Assembly: GCF_021404545.1 (NCBI RefSeq)
Contig: NZ_JAAWWD010000042.1
Coordinates: forward strand, 1-64,000
From: Aestuariivita sp.
Lineage (GTDB): Bacteria; Pseudomonadota; Alphaproteobacteria; Rhodobacterales; Rhodobacteraceae
DNA: 64,000 nt
Direction: 5' to 3'
A program made the position numbers and the translations under genes. Below are positions 17,059-26,509 of this stretch, piece after piece; position 1 is the stretch's first letter; the number at the start of each line of letters is the position of its first letter. The notes under the pieces are model-generated. The model was not told the origin of the DNA. It was given only the letters and a program-made list of their open reading frames with translations, and searched no databases.

Positions 17059-18017
17059 CGTCGGATCATGTCGCGGCATTCCGGAACCGGGCTGCGCGCG
17101 GCGCCTTCCAGAAAATGCGCCCGGATATTCTGGGCCACCAATGCGAACATGGCGCCACGCGTCTGGGTCGTGGCGCTGGCCGCATGGGGCGACAAAAGTA
17201 CGTTCGGCAGAGCGCGCAGCGCGTCGGGCACATGCGGTTCATCCTCGAATACATCGAGCGCGGCCCAGCCCAGACGCCCGTCCTGCAAGGCCGCGATCAG
17301 CGCTGTCTGATCCACGACCGATCCGCGCGCGACATTCACCAGGCCGCTGTCGGGGCCAAGCGCCTCCAGCACCGCGGCGCTGATCAGACCATCGGTGCCC
17401 GACCCGCCGGGCAGCAGCAGCACCATCGCGCGGCATCGCCTGGCCATCGCCGCAAGGTCCGGGCAAAACTCGTAAGGGACATCCTGGCGGCTGCGCCCGT
17501 GATACAGCACCTCGCAGTTAAACGCGCCCAGCTTTTGCGCCAGGGTGCGTCCGATCCGGCCCAACCCGACGATACCAATGGTCTCGCCCTCCAATGACCA
17601 GGTCAGCGGGGTCCCGCCCTGCGTCGCCCAGGCGCCGGACCGGACATGGGCATCCTGGCGGACCAGATCCCGGCTCGCCGCGAGCAGCAGCAGCAGCGCA
17701 TAGTTCGCCACATCCGCGTTCAGCACATCGGGCGTATGGGTCACGACGATCCCGCGCGCCCGCGCCGCCGCCACGTCAATCATGTCATAGCCAACCCCGA
17801 CGCTTGAGATCACTTCAAGCGCGGGCAGCCGGTCCATCACCGCACCGGTCAAAGGGGTGGAGCTGAAATTGACCAGGCCCCGAATGGAGGCGGGGTCGTC
17901 AGCCGTCCAGTCCGGCTGCGCCTCAGGGTCTGCGATGATGTCGAGGGCAAAGCCATCCTCCAGCGCCTGGATCACAGGCGGGGGCGGCTGTCTGAGGGCA
18001 AGCAGGCGGATCGTCAT
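17055..18017 (-). CDS. D-isomer-specific 2-hydroxyacid dehydrogenase
   Basis: 320 residues. The NAD Rossmann motif is GLGRIG. The catalytic trio is visible as Arg in NVARGSVVD, Glu in FEDEP and His in SPHAAS. The start MTIRLLAL at 18017 is favoured because the open frame extends far upstream without family similarity. Enzymes of this group (hydroxypyruvate/glyoxylate/phenylpyruvate reductases) interconvert 2-keto and 2-hydroxy acids. Proximity to the indolepyruvate oxidoreductase-like genes makes an aryl-pyruvate or aryl-lactate substrate plausible, but this is inference. Confidence 0.88.
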   Translation of the reverse strand: MTIRLLALRQPPPPVIQALEDGFALDIIADPEAQPDWTADDPASIRGLVNFSSTPLTGAVMDRLPALEVISSVGVGYDMIDVAAARARGIVVTHTPDVLNADVANYALLLLLAASRDLVRQDAHVRSGAWATQGGTPLTWSLEGETIGIVGLGRIGRTLAQKLGAFNCEVLYHGRSRQDVPYEFCPDLAAMARRCRAMVLLLPGGSGTDGLISAAVLEALGPDSGLVNVARGSVVDQTALIAALQDGRLGWAALDVFEDEPHVPDALRALPNVLLSPHAASATTQTRGAMFALVAQNIRAHFLEGAARSPVPECRDMIRR

Positions 18018-18349
18018 CGGGGTCTCACTTTGCGTTTGATCCCTGCAGAGGTGCCATATTCTGGGGCGAAGGGCTATCCGGGATCTGCGGCCCGACAGAC
18101 CCGCGCATCTTGGGCGACGGCGCAGCGCAACGGTCTGCCAAGGTCGGGGTTGATCCGTTTGGCGATCGCAGCGTCGGCACCGGGGCCGATGCGACATCTG
18201 CGTGACTGACGGACCAGCCTTTCGGTTGATCAGTAGACCCATGAGGAGGTTTATCGGCGCATGGTCGGCCAAATCCGCCTGACAAGTTACTTGCATTTGC
18301 ATATAAGCTGCGCGACAACACTGTCGTCCACCTGTATGAGTTCCACCCG
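18018..18349. promoter_or_regulatory. Divergent intergenic region before the second marR gene
   Basis: 332 bases with no credible gene, separating the minus-strand 2-hydroxyacid dehydrogenase from the plus-strand marR. The right end is AT-rich and holds TGCATTTGCATATAA at 18292-18306, which matches 13 of 15 positions with 26636-26650. That element is a candidate operator; the rest shows no clear structure. Confidence 0.55.
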
Positions 18350-18841
18350 ATGCACAAAGCCGCTCAAACAACCAACAGCCAGGTCGCCGATCCACCGGAA
18401 TTCTCCGATATCGGGCTGGAGGGTTATGCACCCTATCTGATGAATCGCATCATGGGGCGCTACAACGCCAATCTGCGCGCGGAAATGGCGGCGCTGGGGT
18501 TGAGCACGGCCAAGATGCGGGCGCTGGCCATCTTGTCGGTCCGTGAAGGATTGCAGATCGGCGATCTGGGCGTCTATGCGGTGGTCGAGCAATCGACGCT
18601 GTCGCGTGCGCTTGATGCGCTTTGTGCCGATGGTCTGGTGCGGCGCGAAGCCGACCCGGATGACCAGCGCGCCTCGCGTATCTTTCTCACCGACCAGGGG
18701 CAGGCGGCGTTCGACCGGCTTTGGCCACATATGATTGCGGGCCACGACGCCATGTTCGCAGGCATCCCGGCGGCGGAGAGGCGGGCGTTTGTTGGCACCC
18801 TGCGCAAGATGCTGGGCAACATCCGCAAACACGACATCTGA
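18350..18841 (+). CDS. MarR-family transcriptional regulator
   Basis: 163 residues. The winged helix lies at about 55-125, with the LSRALDALCADGLVRREADPDDQRASRIFLT recognition and wing region characteristic of MarR. It lies 29 bases upstream of the indolepyruvate oxidoreductase-like gene on the same strand, so it probably regulates its own operon. No strong ribosome site precedes the ATG. It is distinct from the MarR protein at 16570. Confidence 0.88.
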   Translation: MHKAAQTTNSQVADPPEFSDIGLEGYAPYLMNRIMGRYNANLRAEMAALGLSTAKMRALAILSVREGLQIGDLGVYAVVEQSTLSRALDALCADGLVRREADPDDQRASRIFLTDQGQAAFDRLWPHMIAGHDAMFAGIPAAERRAFVGTLRKMLGNIRKHDI

Positions 18842-18870
18842 ATTTCTGAGCAGCGAGAGAGGCAGTCGAA

Positions 18871-21021
18871 ATGGCCGAAAGATCGTTCAAACGCGAAGTC
18901 GAAGACCTTAGGCTGGGCGCTGGAGAGACCTTTACCGGAGAGGGCATCCTGGCGATAACCAAGGCGCTTCTGGAGGCGGGAGTGGGCTATGTCGGGGGCT
19001 ATCAGGGCGCGCCGATCAGCCATCTGATGGATGTGCTGGCCGATGCCGAAGACCTGCTTTCCGAGCTGGGCGTGCGCTATGAGGCCAACGCGTCGGAGGC
19101 GGCCGCGGCGGCCATGCTCGCGGCGTCGGTCCACTATCCGATCCGGGGGGCCGTGACCTTCAAGGGGCCGGTGGGGGTGAATGTGGCCTCTGACGCGCTG
19201 GCCAATCTGGCCTCGTCCGGTGTGACCGGCGGCGCGCTCGTGATCGTGGGGGAGGATTACGGTGAAGGCTCGTCCATCATGCAGGAGCGCAGTCACGGTT
19301 TTGCGATGAAATCGCAGTTCTGGCTGCTCGATCCGCGCCCGAACCTGCCCTCCATCGTGAAATCCGTCAAACAGGGGTTCGATCTGTCCGAGGCGTCCAA
19401 TACGCCTGTGATGCTGATGGTGCGCATCCGGTCGTGTCATGTCACTGGTCAGTTCGAGACCGCCGATAACGTGATCCCGCCGCTCAGCGTGCGCGACGCG
19501 CTTTCGAACCCGCGCAGCGATTTCGAGCGCGTGGTGCTGCCGCCGTTCTCGTATAAGCAGGAACACGACAAGATCGACAAACGCTGGCCTGCCGCCGAGG
19601 CGTTCATTCGTGAAAACGGCCTGAACGAGATGTTCGGCCCGCAAACCGCGCCTGTGGGGCTGGTGGTGCAGGGCGGCATGTTCAATGGCGTGATCCGGGC
19701 GCTGCAACGGCTGGGCCTTGCGGATGTGGAGGGCAATTCGGCCATCCCGATCTATTGCCTGAACGTGACCTACCCGATGGTGCGCGATGAGTTTCTGGAA
19801 TTCGCATCCGGCAAGGACGCGCTTTTGATGGTCGAGGAAGGCCAGCCCGAGTTCATCGAACAAAGCCTTGCCACGATGCTGAACCGCGCAGGGTCTCCCA
19901 CGCGGCTGCATGGCAAGGATATCTTTCCGATGGCCGGAGAGTATACCGGTCAGGTTATGCTGGACAGTGTGACGACCTTCCTCAAGCAAGCGGCCCCGCA
20001 GCTTTTGCCGGGGCAGGTGCGCGCGCCCAACGCGCCACCGCCCGAGATCCCGGATCTGTCGGAAACCGTGCCGATCCGGCCGCCGGGGTTTTGCACGGGA
20101 TGTCCCGAACGCCCGATCTTTGCGGCGATGAAACTGGTCGAAGGGGAGCTGGGCAAGCATCAGATCAGCGGCGATATCGGCTGTCACCTTTTCGGCTCGC
20201 TGCCGCCGTTCGAGATCGGCGGGCAGACGATGGGGTACGGGTTGGGGCCTGCCTCGAATGCGGCGTTCGACGGGGGCGGCGCGCGGCGCGCGGTCTCGTT
20301 CCTGGGCGATGGCGGGTTCTGGCATAACGGGCTCAGCTCCTCCATCGGCAACATGGTCTATAACAAGTCCGACAGCGTCGCGATCATCGTCGATAACTAC
20401 TATTCGGCGGCGACCGGCGGGCAGGATCTGATGTCGTCGCGGGCCGACAATCCAACCAAGGCCACGAACAACCCGATTTCCAAGGCGCTCGAAGGGGTCG
20501 GCGTGAAATGGGTGCGCCAGATCGACAATACCTATGAGGTGGGCAAGCTGCGCGACACCATCCGCGAGGCGCTGACGACCGAGTATGACGGGCCGAAAGT
20601 CATCGTGGCCTCGTCCGAATGCATGCTCAACAAGCAGCGGCGCGAGAAGCCTGTCAAGAAAAAGGCGATCGGCGAAGGGCGCCGGATCGAGGCGCCGCGC
20701 TTTGGCGTGGATGAGGATATCTGCACCGGCGATCACGCCTGTATCCGGCTGTCTGGCTGTCCGTCCCTGTCGTTGAAAACCCTGGACGATCCGCTGCGCG
20801 ACGATCCGGTGGCGTCGATCGATCAGACCTGTGTGGGCTGCGGCAATTGCGGTGAGGTGGCGGATGCCGCCGTGCTGTGCCCGTCGTTTTACCGTGCGGA
20901 TGTGGTGCATAACCCAAGGCCAGGCGAGGCGCGGATGGCCGGTCTGCGCCGGTCGGTGATCGGCTGGCTGCAAGCGCGGCGCGCGGCCAAACAGGTGAGT
21001 TTTGATGAGGTTGTGCAATGA
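18871..21021 (+). CDS. Indolepyruvate:ferredoxin oxidoreductase alpha-subunit-like (IorA-type)
   Basis: 716 residues with the 2-oxoacid:ferredoxin oxidoreductase arrangement: a pyrimidine-binding domain at the N-terminus (YQGAPISHLMD), a thiamine pyrophosphate domain (GDIGCHLFGSLPPFE...GDGGFWHNG...DNYYSAATGGQ), and a C-terminal ferredoxin. The interdomain cluster motif is FCTGCPERP. The ferredoxin cysteines are C-x4-C...GC (CTGDHACIRLSGC) and C-x2-C-x2-C...C (CVGCGNC, LCPS). It would oxidatively decarboxylate an aryl-pyruvate or related 2-oxoacid to an acyl-CoA. It overlaps the next gene by four bases. Confidence 0.88.
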   Translation: MAERSFKREVEDLRLGAGETFTGEGILAITKALLEAGVGYVGGYQGAPISHLMDVLADAEDLLSELGVRYEANASEAAAAAMLAASVHYPIRGAVTFKGPVGVNVASDALANLASSGVTGGALVIVGEDYGEGSSIMQERSHGFAMKSQFWLLDPRPNLPSIVKSVKQGFDLSEASNTPVMLMVRIRSCHVTGQFETADNVIPPLSVRDALSNPRSDFERVVLPPFSYKQEHDKIDKRWPAAEAFIRENGLNEMFGPQTAPVGLVVQGGMFNGVIRALQRLGLADVEGNSAIPIYCLNVTYPMVRDEFLEFASGKDALLMVEEGQPEFIEQSLATMLNRAGSPTRLHGKDIFPMAGEYTGQVMLDSVTTFLKQAAPQLLPGQVRAPNAPPPEIPDLSETVPIRPPGFCTGCPERPIFAAMKLVEGELGKHQISGDIGCHLFGSLPPFEIGGQTMGYGLGPASNAAFDGGGARRAVSFLGDGGFWHNGLSSSIGNMVYNKSDSVAIIVDNYYSAATGGQDLMSSRADNPTKATNNPISKALEGVGVKWVRQIDNTYEVGKLRDTIREALTTEYDGPKVIVASSECMLNKQRREKPVKKKAIGEGRRIEAPRFGVDEDICTGDHACIRLSGCPSLSLKTLDDPLRDDPVASIDQTCVGCGNCGEVADAAVLCPSFYRADVVHNPRPGEARMAGLRRSVIGWLQARRAAKQVSFDEVVQ

Positions 21022-22571
21022 CATTGCATGAGTCGCTCTTTTTGCCTCAGGGTGACGATGGCGCCCGCGCGATCACCAAACTGGTGATCATGGCCGTGGG
21101 TGGGCAGGGCGGTGGCGTGCTGACGGGCTGGGTCGAGGCGGTGGCCCGCGCGGCGGGTCGCGCGGTGCAGGCCACGTCTGTGGCCGGTGTGGCGCAGCGC
21201 ACGGGCGCCACGATCTATTACATCGAGATTGCGCCGGAAGGCGTTGAAAATACGGTCTTTTCCCTGGCGCCGTCGGCAGGCGACGTCGATGTGCTGATCG
21301 CCGCCGAGATGATGGAGGCGGGCCGTGCGATCCAGCGCGGCTTTGTCACGCCGGACCGCACGACGCTGATCGCCTCGACCCATCGCGCCCTGGCCGTCTC
21401 GGAGAAGATGGTGCCCGGTGATGGCATCGCCAATGCCGAGGAGGTGATGGCCGCGGCCGAGATCGCCGCGCGGCGCCTGTTGACGGCGGATATGGAGCGG
21501 CTGGCGGTCGAGCAAGGCTCGGTCATCTCCGCCAGCCTCTTCGGAGCGCTGGCAGGCTCGCGCGCACTGCCGTTCGAGCGCGAGCAGTTCCGCGATGCGA
21601 TCCGCGCCTCGGGCAAGGCGGTGGAGCTGAGCCTCAGGGCGTTTGAGGCGGGCTTTGCCGCTGTCACGGAGCCTGCCACGGCGGTTGCCATGCCGGAAAA
21701 AGAACCTGCGCCGATTGCCCAAGCGCCGCGCGGACCGGCCAAGGCGCTGGCTGCATGGGAGGACCTCTTGACCCGGGTCGCCCGGTTGCCCGCACCGGCA
21801 CAGGAGATGGCGCGCGCGGGCCTGCGCAAGGGGGTGGAGTTCCAGGACGTGATCTATGGCGCGGCCTATCTCGACCGGCTGGAGGCGGTTGCCGCGCGCG
21901 ACAGTGCCGATCACGCGTATGAGCTGACCCGCGAGGCCGCGAAATACATCGCCAACGCCATGGCCTATGACGATGTGATCCGCGTGGCCGATCGCAAGAC
22001 CCGTGCGGCGCGCACCCGGCGCATCGATGGCGAGATGGGCAAGCGCGAGGATCAGCTTTTGCTGCTGACTGAGTTCTTTCATCCGCGCGCCGAAGAGATC
22101 GCGGGGCTCTTGCCTGCGCGCCTTGGTGAGCGGATTGAAAATTCGGGTGCCTGGATGGCGCGGCTTGATCGGTGGTTCAACAAGGGGCGCCGGATCCGCA
22201 CCGACACGCTGAAAGGGTTTTTGCCGCTCTATCTGATTGCCGGTTTGCGCGGCTACCGGGTGCGCACGCGCCGCCACGTGGTGGAGATGGCGCATCTGGA
22301 TGCCTGGCTCGCCACGGTGGAGGGGTATCGGGAGCAAGACTATGCGCTGGCAGTCGAGGTGCTGCGCTGTCGTCGGCTGATCAAGGGCTATTCGGATACC
22401 CATGCGCGGGGCCTGTCGAAGTTCGATATCGTGCTGGATGGCATCACGCTGGTCGCCGGGCGCGAGGATGCCGCCGATTGGGCGCGCCGGTTGCGCGAAG
22501 CGGCGCTGAAGGATGAAGAGGGCAAGGCCCTGCGCGGTGCGCTGGACACGATCCGGTCGTTTGTGGGGTAG
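21018..22571 (+). CDS. Indolepyruvate oxidoreductase beta-subunit-like protein with extra C-terminal domain
   Basis: 517 residues. The first ~200 are the gamma/beta domain of 2-oxoacid:acceptor oxidoreductases (VGGQGGGVLTGW nucleotide loop near residue 30, then SVAGVAQRTGATIYYIE). The remaining ~300 residues, rich in Arg and Ala, form an additional domain not found in archaeal IorB, which is ~200 residues long. That extension is common in proteobacterial versions (DUF6537-type by memory). It is translationally coupled to the alpha subunit. Confidence 0.82.
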   Translation: MTLHESLFLPQGDDGARAITKLVIMAVGGQGGGVLTGWVEAVARAAGRAVQATSVAGVAQRTGATIYYIEIAPEGVENTVFSLAPSAGDVDVLIAAEMMEAGRAIQRGFVTPDRTTLIASTHRALAVSEKMVPGDGIANAEEVMAAAEIAARRLLTADMERLAVEQGSVISASLFGALAGSRALPFEREQFRDAIRASGKAVELSLRAFEAGFAAVTEPATAVAMPEKEPAPIAQAPRGPAKALAAWEDLLTRVARLPAPAQEMARAGLRKGVEFQDVIYGAAYLDRLEAVAARDSADHAYELTREAAKYIANAMAYDDVIRVADRKTRAARTRRIDGEMGKREDQLLLLTEFFHPRAEEIAGLLPARLGERIENSGAWMARLDRWFNKGRRIRTDTLKGFLPLYLIAGLRGYRVRTRRHVVEMAHLDAWLATVEGYREQDYALAVEVLRCRRLIKGYSDTHARGLSKFDIVLDGITLVAGREDAADWARRLREAALKDEEGKALRGALDTIRSFVG

Positions 22572-22583
22572 GGGTGGAGATAT

Positions 22584-22632
22584 GCGAGGCTCTGCCTCGC
22601 GCTCCGGGACTATTTTTGGCCAGAAGAAGCAG
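22584..22632 (+). repeat. Intergenic hairpin repeat (copy 1)
   Basis: A hairpin GCGAGGC-TCT-GCCTCGC (22584-22600) is followed by GCTCCGGGACTATTTTTGGC and CAGAAGAAGC. The same layout (GCGAGG stem, GCTCC, ATTTT, AGAAGAAGC) recurs at 53118-53168. It lies just after the stop of the preceding gene and could act as a terminator; the T-run is separated from the stem. Confidence 0.6.
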
Positions 22633-22679
22633 GCGGGGGGGCCGGTTTGTTTTTGGCGGTTCTGCTGGGGAGAGGTGGC

Positions 22680-23453
22680 ATGAAGCTGTGGTATCAGTCT
22701 TATGTGGATTACGAGAATGGGGCATCCTATTGGGACAGGCTGCGGCCGCATCTGGAGGCTGTGTCGTCTCGCGATACGCAGATCGATATCCGGGGCATCA
22801 CGCCCTATGACAGTTATGCGCATCCTCTGGTGGAGTTCCGCTGTGCGCGGGAGATGATCTGCAACGCGGTGCGGGCCGAGCGCGAGGGGTATGACGCGGT
22901 CATTGTGGGCCATTTCCAGGATGCCGGGCTTTATGAGGCGCGCAGTGTCGTGGATATTCCGGTGATCGGGTTGGGGGAGGCGACGATGCTGTGGTGTTGC
23001 CAGATGGGGCAGCGGCTGGGAATCGTGACGATCAACCCGCGCTTTATTCCCTGGTTTCATCACCAGATCGGCAAATACGGGTTGCGGGAGCGGGTCACGG
23101 GCGTGCATGCCATGACCTTCGAGCCGGGCCAGATTCTGGAGGCCTATGGCGATGATGCGAAGGCCGAAGAGGTCAAGCGCCTGTTTGAAGAACAGGGCCG
23201 TCCGCTGGTGGCTGGCGGTATCGACGTGCTGATCCCGGGCGGGGGCATTCCGATGCTGCTTTTCTCGCAGTTTGAGGACCATCAGATCGATGGTGCCCCG
23301 GTCATCAACGGCATTCCGATTGCTGTGCAGATGGCCGAGATGGCGGTGCGTCTGAAACGGATGACCGGACAGGGAGTGAGCCGGGTGGGCGATTACGTCA
23401 AAGCACCCGACCCGGTGATCGAAGAGTTCCTGACCCACCCCAAGGGGCTTTGA
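22680..23453 (+). CDS. Asp/Glu/hydantoin racemase-fold protein without catalytic cysteines
   Basis: 257 residues from MKLWYQSY, preceded by GAGAGGTGGC. The fold is indicated by YDAVIVGHFQDAGLYEAR (normally ...CFDDPGL...) and GGIDVLIPGGGIPM (normally ...VLGCAGM). Both catalytic cysteines of the racemase family are replaced, the first by His78 and the second by Gly near 187. Cysteines at 55, 61, 106 and 107 are not in those positions. Two-base racemisation by the usual mechanism is therefore unlikely; isomerase, decarboxylase or lyase roles exist in this superfamily. It follows the IorAB-like operon after a repeat element. Confidence 0.72.
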   Translation: MKLWYQSYVDYENGASYWDRLRPHLEAVSSRDTQIDIRGITPYDSYAHPLVEFRCAREMICNAVRAEREGYDAVIVGHFQDAGLYEARSVVDIPVIGLGEATMLWCCQMGQRLGIVTINPRFIPWFHHQIGKYGLRERVTGVHAMTFEPGQILEAYGDDAKAEEVKRLFEEQGRPLVAGGIDVLIPGGGIPMLLFSQFEDHQIDGAPVINGIPIAVQMAEMAVRLKRMTGQGVSRVGDYVKAPDPVIEEFLTHPKGL

Positions 23454-23526
23454 CCGGCCAGCCTGGCGCGGGATTCGGGCCGCAGTCTGCCGTATTTGGA
23501 AAGAGAAGAAACCTGTGGGTGCCTCC

Positions 23527-24864
23527 TTACTGTCCCAGGCTGGGCAGCCATGTGGCAATGCCGGGGATGAAGATCAGCAGCACAACCAGCAAGATCGAAC
23601 AACCGATGAACGGCAAGGCCGCGATATAGATGTCGCGCATTTTCGTGTCGGGGGGCGAGACCCCTTTCATCACGAATAGGAGCAGTCCGAAGGGAGGGGT
23701 GGTGAAGCTGATCTCAAGCGCCAGCAGCACGATCACCGCGAACCAGATCAGATCGAAGCCAAGCGTTTGCGCCAGCGGAAAGAAGATCGGCACGGTGAGA
23801 AGCATCATCGAGAGCTGGTCCATGAACATGCCCAGCACCAAGAGGATGGCGAACATGATCAGGAGCATGGTGATGGGATCGAGTTCGAACCCGGTGGCCC
23901 AGCGGATCAGGCCGGAGGAGGCGCCGGAGAAGGCCAGGAGGGCCGAGAAGGTGGCCGAGCCGAAGATGATCAGGAGTGCCATCGTGGTGACCTTCAAGGC
24001 GCCGGTGACCGATTTGACCAGCCCGTCCCAACTGAGCGAGCGATAGAGGGCGGCCAGCACGATCACCCCGAGACAGCCGAAGGCCGCACTTTCCGACGGG
24101 GTCGCGATGCCGAACATGATCACCAGGATCACTCCGATCACCACCGAGACCATCGGCAGGATGTCGACGAAAAAGAGCCTGCCCTTCTCGGCCCAGCTGG
24201 TCGGCTCGACCTCATATGTCGGCGCGGCGGAGGGATCGTAGAGCGCCATGCCGAGGATCATCACCACATACATGCAGGCCAGAAGAAGCCCGGGCAGGAT
24301 GCCCGCGATCAGCAGCGCACCGATATCCAGTTCGGCCAGCGTGGCCAGCAACACCGCAAGCGCCGAGGGCGGGATCAGCATGGCCAGTCCACCGGTGCCC
24401 AGAATCGGGCCGATCGCCATGTGCTTTTTGTAGCCCCGCCGCTGCATCTCGGGCACCATGAGCGAGCCCAGAAGGGCCGTGGAGCCCATCGAGGAGCCCG
24501 AGAGCGTCGCAAAGGCCGTCCCCCCCGCCACCGTGACAAAGGACAGCCGCGCGGGCAGGCGGCCCATCAGCCGGTCCACCGCGCCGAACATGCGGTTGGC
24601 CAGGCCGGTGAAGAAGAAGATCTCTCCCATCAACAGAAACATCGGCACCGGCATCAGGTTGAACGAGGTGATCGTGGGGATTGCATTATTGGCCAACTGC
24701 CCGATCCCGCGGGCCATCTGGTCGAAAATGTCGCCGCGCCCACCCATGAAATAGGCGGCACCGATGACGTTGGCGGCCAGAAAGGCCAGCGCCACCGGCA
24801 CCCCGAGCACCATAAAAAACAGGATCATCCCCAAAAGGAAAAAGAGCGCCTCGAACCATTCCAT
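23527..24864 (-). CDS. TRAP transporter large permease (DctM family), second system
   Basis: 445 residues with about twelve membrane helices. Family motifs include GGTAFATLSGSSMGSTALLG, MLIPPSALAVLLATL and FTTPPFGLLLF. A 70-residue loop after the LIPPSA region is longer than in the first TRAP system's permease. The protein is clearly a different subfamily from that at 5183, so the two importers probably carry different substrates. It is the last gene of a minus-strand three-gene TRAP operon. Confidence 0.9.
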   Translation of the reverse strand: MEWFEALFFLLGMILFFMVLGVPVALAFLAANVIGAAYFMGGRGDIFDQMARGIGQLANNAIPTITSFNLMPVPMFLLMGEIFFFTGLANRMFGAVDRLMGRLPARLSFVTVAGGTAFATLSGSSMGSTALLGSLMVPEMQRRGYKKHMAIGPILGTGGLAMLIPPSALAVLLATLAELDIGALLIAGILPGLLLACMYVVMILGMALYDPSAAPTYEVEPTSWAEKGRLFFVDILPMVSVVIGVILVIMFGIATPSESAAFGCLGVIVLAALYRSLSWDGLVKSVTGALKVTTMALLIIFGSATFSALLAFSGASSGLIRWATGFELDPITMLLIMFAILLVLGMFMDQLSMMLLTVPIFFPLAQTLGFDLIWFAVIVLLALEISFTTPPFGLLLFVMKGVSPPDTKMRDIYIAALPFIGCSILLVVLLIFIPGIATWLPSLGQ

Positions 24865-24885
24865 ATCAGCGTATCCTTAGCGCGT

Positions 24886-25386
24886 TTATTCGTAGACGCC
24901 GGCCTGGCCGGTATGCAGGGTTTCGCGCCCGAAGACGAAACGCGCGAACTGGATCCCCATCAGGCCGAAGCCAATCGGCATCGCTCCCAACAGCAGGTAT
25001 TTGGGCATGTCCAGGCTGCGCATCTCGGCATCGCCATACTGCCAGGCCTTGGCGGTGGCGCCGAATGTGTACCAGACCAGAACCGCGCAGATCACGACAC
25101 ACAGGCCCGCCACACAGCGGCTGAACGGGCGTTGCACGGCACGCGGCAGCGCGGCGGTCAGAAGCTCGATAAAGACATGGCCCTTGTGGCGGACAAGCCA
25201 GGGCGAGGCGGCCATCACGATATACAAGAGGCCGAACTCGGCAAAGGTAAAGACATGGCTGGACCAGGCGCCCGACAGGTTGACGGTGCGCGCCAGCGCG
25301 CTGATCACGATCCCCAGCATGATCGCAACCAGATAGATCCCGGCCAGAATGGCCAACAGATCGCAAATGCGGTCAATCACACGCAT
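24886..25386 (-). CDS. TRAP transporter small permease (DctQ family), second system
   Basis: 166 residues with four hydrophobic segments. The conserved region is VRHKGHVFIELLTAALP, the DctQ helix-2 signature. The MRVIDRICD start at 25386 is chosen because the open frame upstream has no family sequence. It lies 97 bases after the binding protein gene and 21 bases before the large permease gene. It acts in the inner membrane with that permease. Confidence 0.88.
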   Translation of the reverse strand: MRVIDRICDLLAILAGIYLVAIMLGIVISALARTVNLSGAWSSHVFTFAEFGLLYIVMAASPWLVRHKGHVFIELLTAALPRAVQRPFSRCVAGLCVVICAVLVWYTFGATAKAWQYGDAEMRSLDMPKYLLLGAMPIGFGLMGIQFARFVFGRETLHTGQAGVYE

Positions 25387-25483
25387 GCCGTTTCCCCCTG
25401 TTCCGCCTCGTATGCCGCACCCCTCTTGACGGGGATGGTTGGCGCCAGCCCAGGTGCGGGATGGCGTTCCTTGTGTCGCACGA

Positions 25484-26509
25484 TCAGCTTGCGCCGTCGT
25501 CCAGCGCATAGTGTTTGCGCAGCATCTTGTAACGCTCCATGCCCGCGTCATCGCCGCCGATCCGCTCTTTCATGCGGCCCCAGGAGGCGTCATCGGCGAT
25601 CTTGCGATAAGCCTCGCCCGCCGCCTCGGTGGGGTGATCGACAAAGATCATGCCGCCCTCGGCCAGGATCTGATCATCGGTTGCCACATCGGCCTGCCGG
25701 TCGTTATAGGATTTCTCTTCCCATTCGATCACAACCGTCTCGATCAGCTCCTGCGCTTCGGGGCTGAGCGCGTTCCAGGCATCAAGATTGAAGATCACGC
25801 CGATATCGGTGTTGTAGAATGTCGGATCCACCCGGTGGGTCAGAAACTCGTTCCAGCGCAGTTGCGGGATGCCGATCTGCGTCCAGGCGGCGGAATCCAC
25901 AACGCCTTTTTCCAGCGCCGAATAGACTTCGGTCGCGGGCATCGACGCGGTGGTGGCATTCAGCGCCGTGAAAAACGCGTTATAGATCGGGTTGTCGCGC
26001 AGCTTCACGCCGGTCAGATCCAGGATCCCGTCCTCGCGGAAGGTCGGTTCGGAATTCATGTAGATGTGGAATTTGATGCCGCCGTCGATCCAGCCCAGGT
26101 GGCGCACGTTGAACCGCTCTTGATGGGCCTGATCCATGATCGCGGCTCCGCCATTGGCGCGGGCCTCCATCGGGGTGACGCGGGCGGCGACCATCGCGTC
26201 GATCTCGGGCACGTTGGCGCCATAGAACGACCCGGGCGTGTGGACCATGTCGATCACGCCGTCGCGCACGGCAGCGGGCTGCTGAAACATGCCGATGGCC
26301 TCGGGGCCGCCACGCACGTCGATCTGCACGACACCTTCGCCGCGCGCGTTGATATCCTCGACCATGGCAAGGAACGTCTTGGTGTAGACCAGAAATTCAG
26401 GAAAGGCGTGCACCGCGCTGACGCGGTCCTCGGCCGTGGCGGCGGGAGCCATGGCCAGCGCAAGGCCCAGCGCGGGCAGGCTGGCCGTGAGGCGGGTGAA
26501 GAAGGTCAT
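25484..26509 (-). CDS. TRAP transporter substrate-binding protein (DctP family), second system
   Basis: 341 residues with a signal peptide ending in PAATA-E and the DctP fold. The segment GVKLRDNPIYNAFF carries the conserved Arg used to bind a carboxylate, and the WTQIGIPQLRWNEF stretch fits the ligand pocket rim. The gene is divergent from the opine-dehydrogenase-like gene; the 230-base gap between them holds two operator-like palindromes, so uptake and metabolism are probably co-regulated. Confidence 0.88.
   Translation of the reverse strand: MTFFTRLTASLPALGLALAMAPAATAEDRVSAVHAFPEFLVYTKTFLAMVEDINARGEGVVQIDVRGGPEAIGMFQQPAAVRDGVIDMVHTPGSFYGANVPEIDAMVAARVTPMEARANGGAAIMDQAHQERFNVRHLGWIDGGIKFHIYMNSEPTFREDGILDLTGVKLRDNPIYNAFFTALNATTASMPATEVYSALEKGVVDSAAWTQIGIPQLRWNEFLTHRVDPTFYNTDIGVIFNLDAWNALSPEAQELIETVVIEWEEKSYNDRQADVATDDQILAEGGMIFVDHPTEAAGEAYRKIADDASWGRMKERIGGDDAGMERYKMLRKHYALDDGAS

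Noticed and set aside
18574-21024. Long open frame (816 codons) on the minus strand opposite the IorA-like gene
   Set aside because: Arg/His-rich, no family features, and fully overlaps a clear gene; typical shadow of GC-rich codon bias.
20889-23558. Long open frame (889 codons) on the minus strand across three genes
   Set aside because: Spans stop and start of real plus-strand genes, has no recognisable domain and has shadow-like composition.
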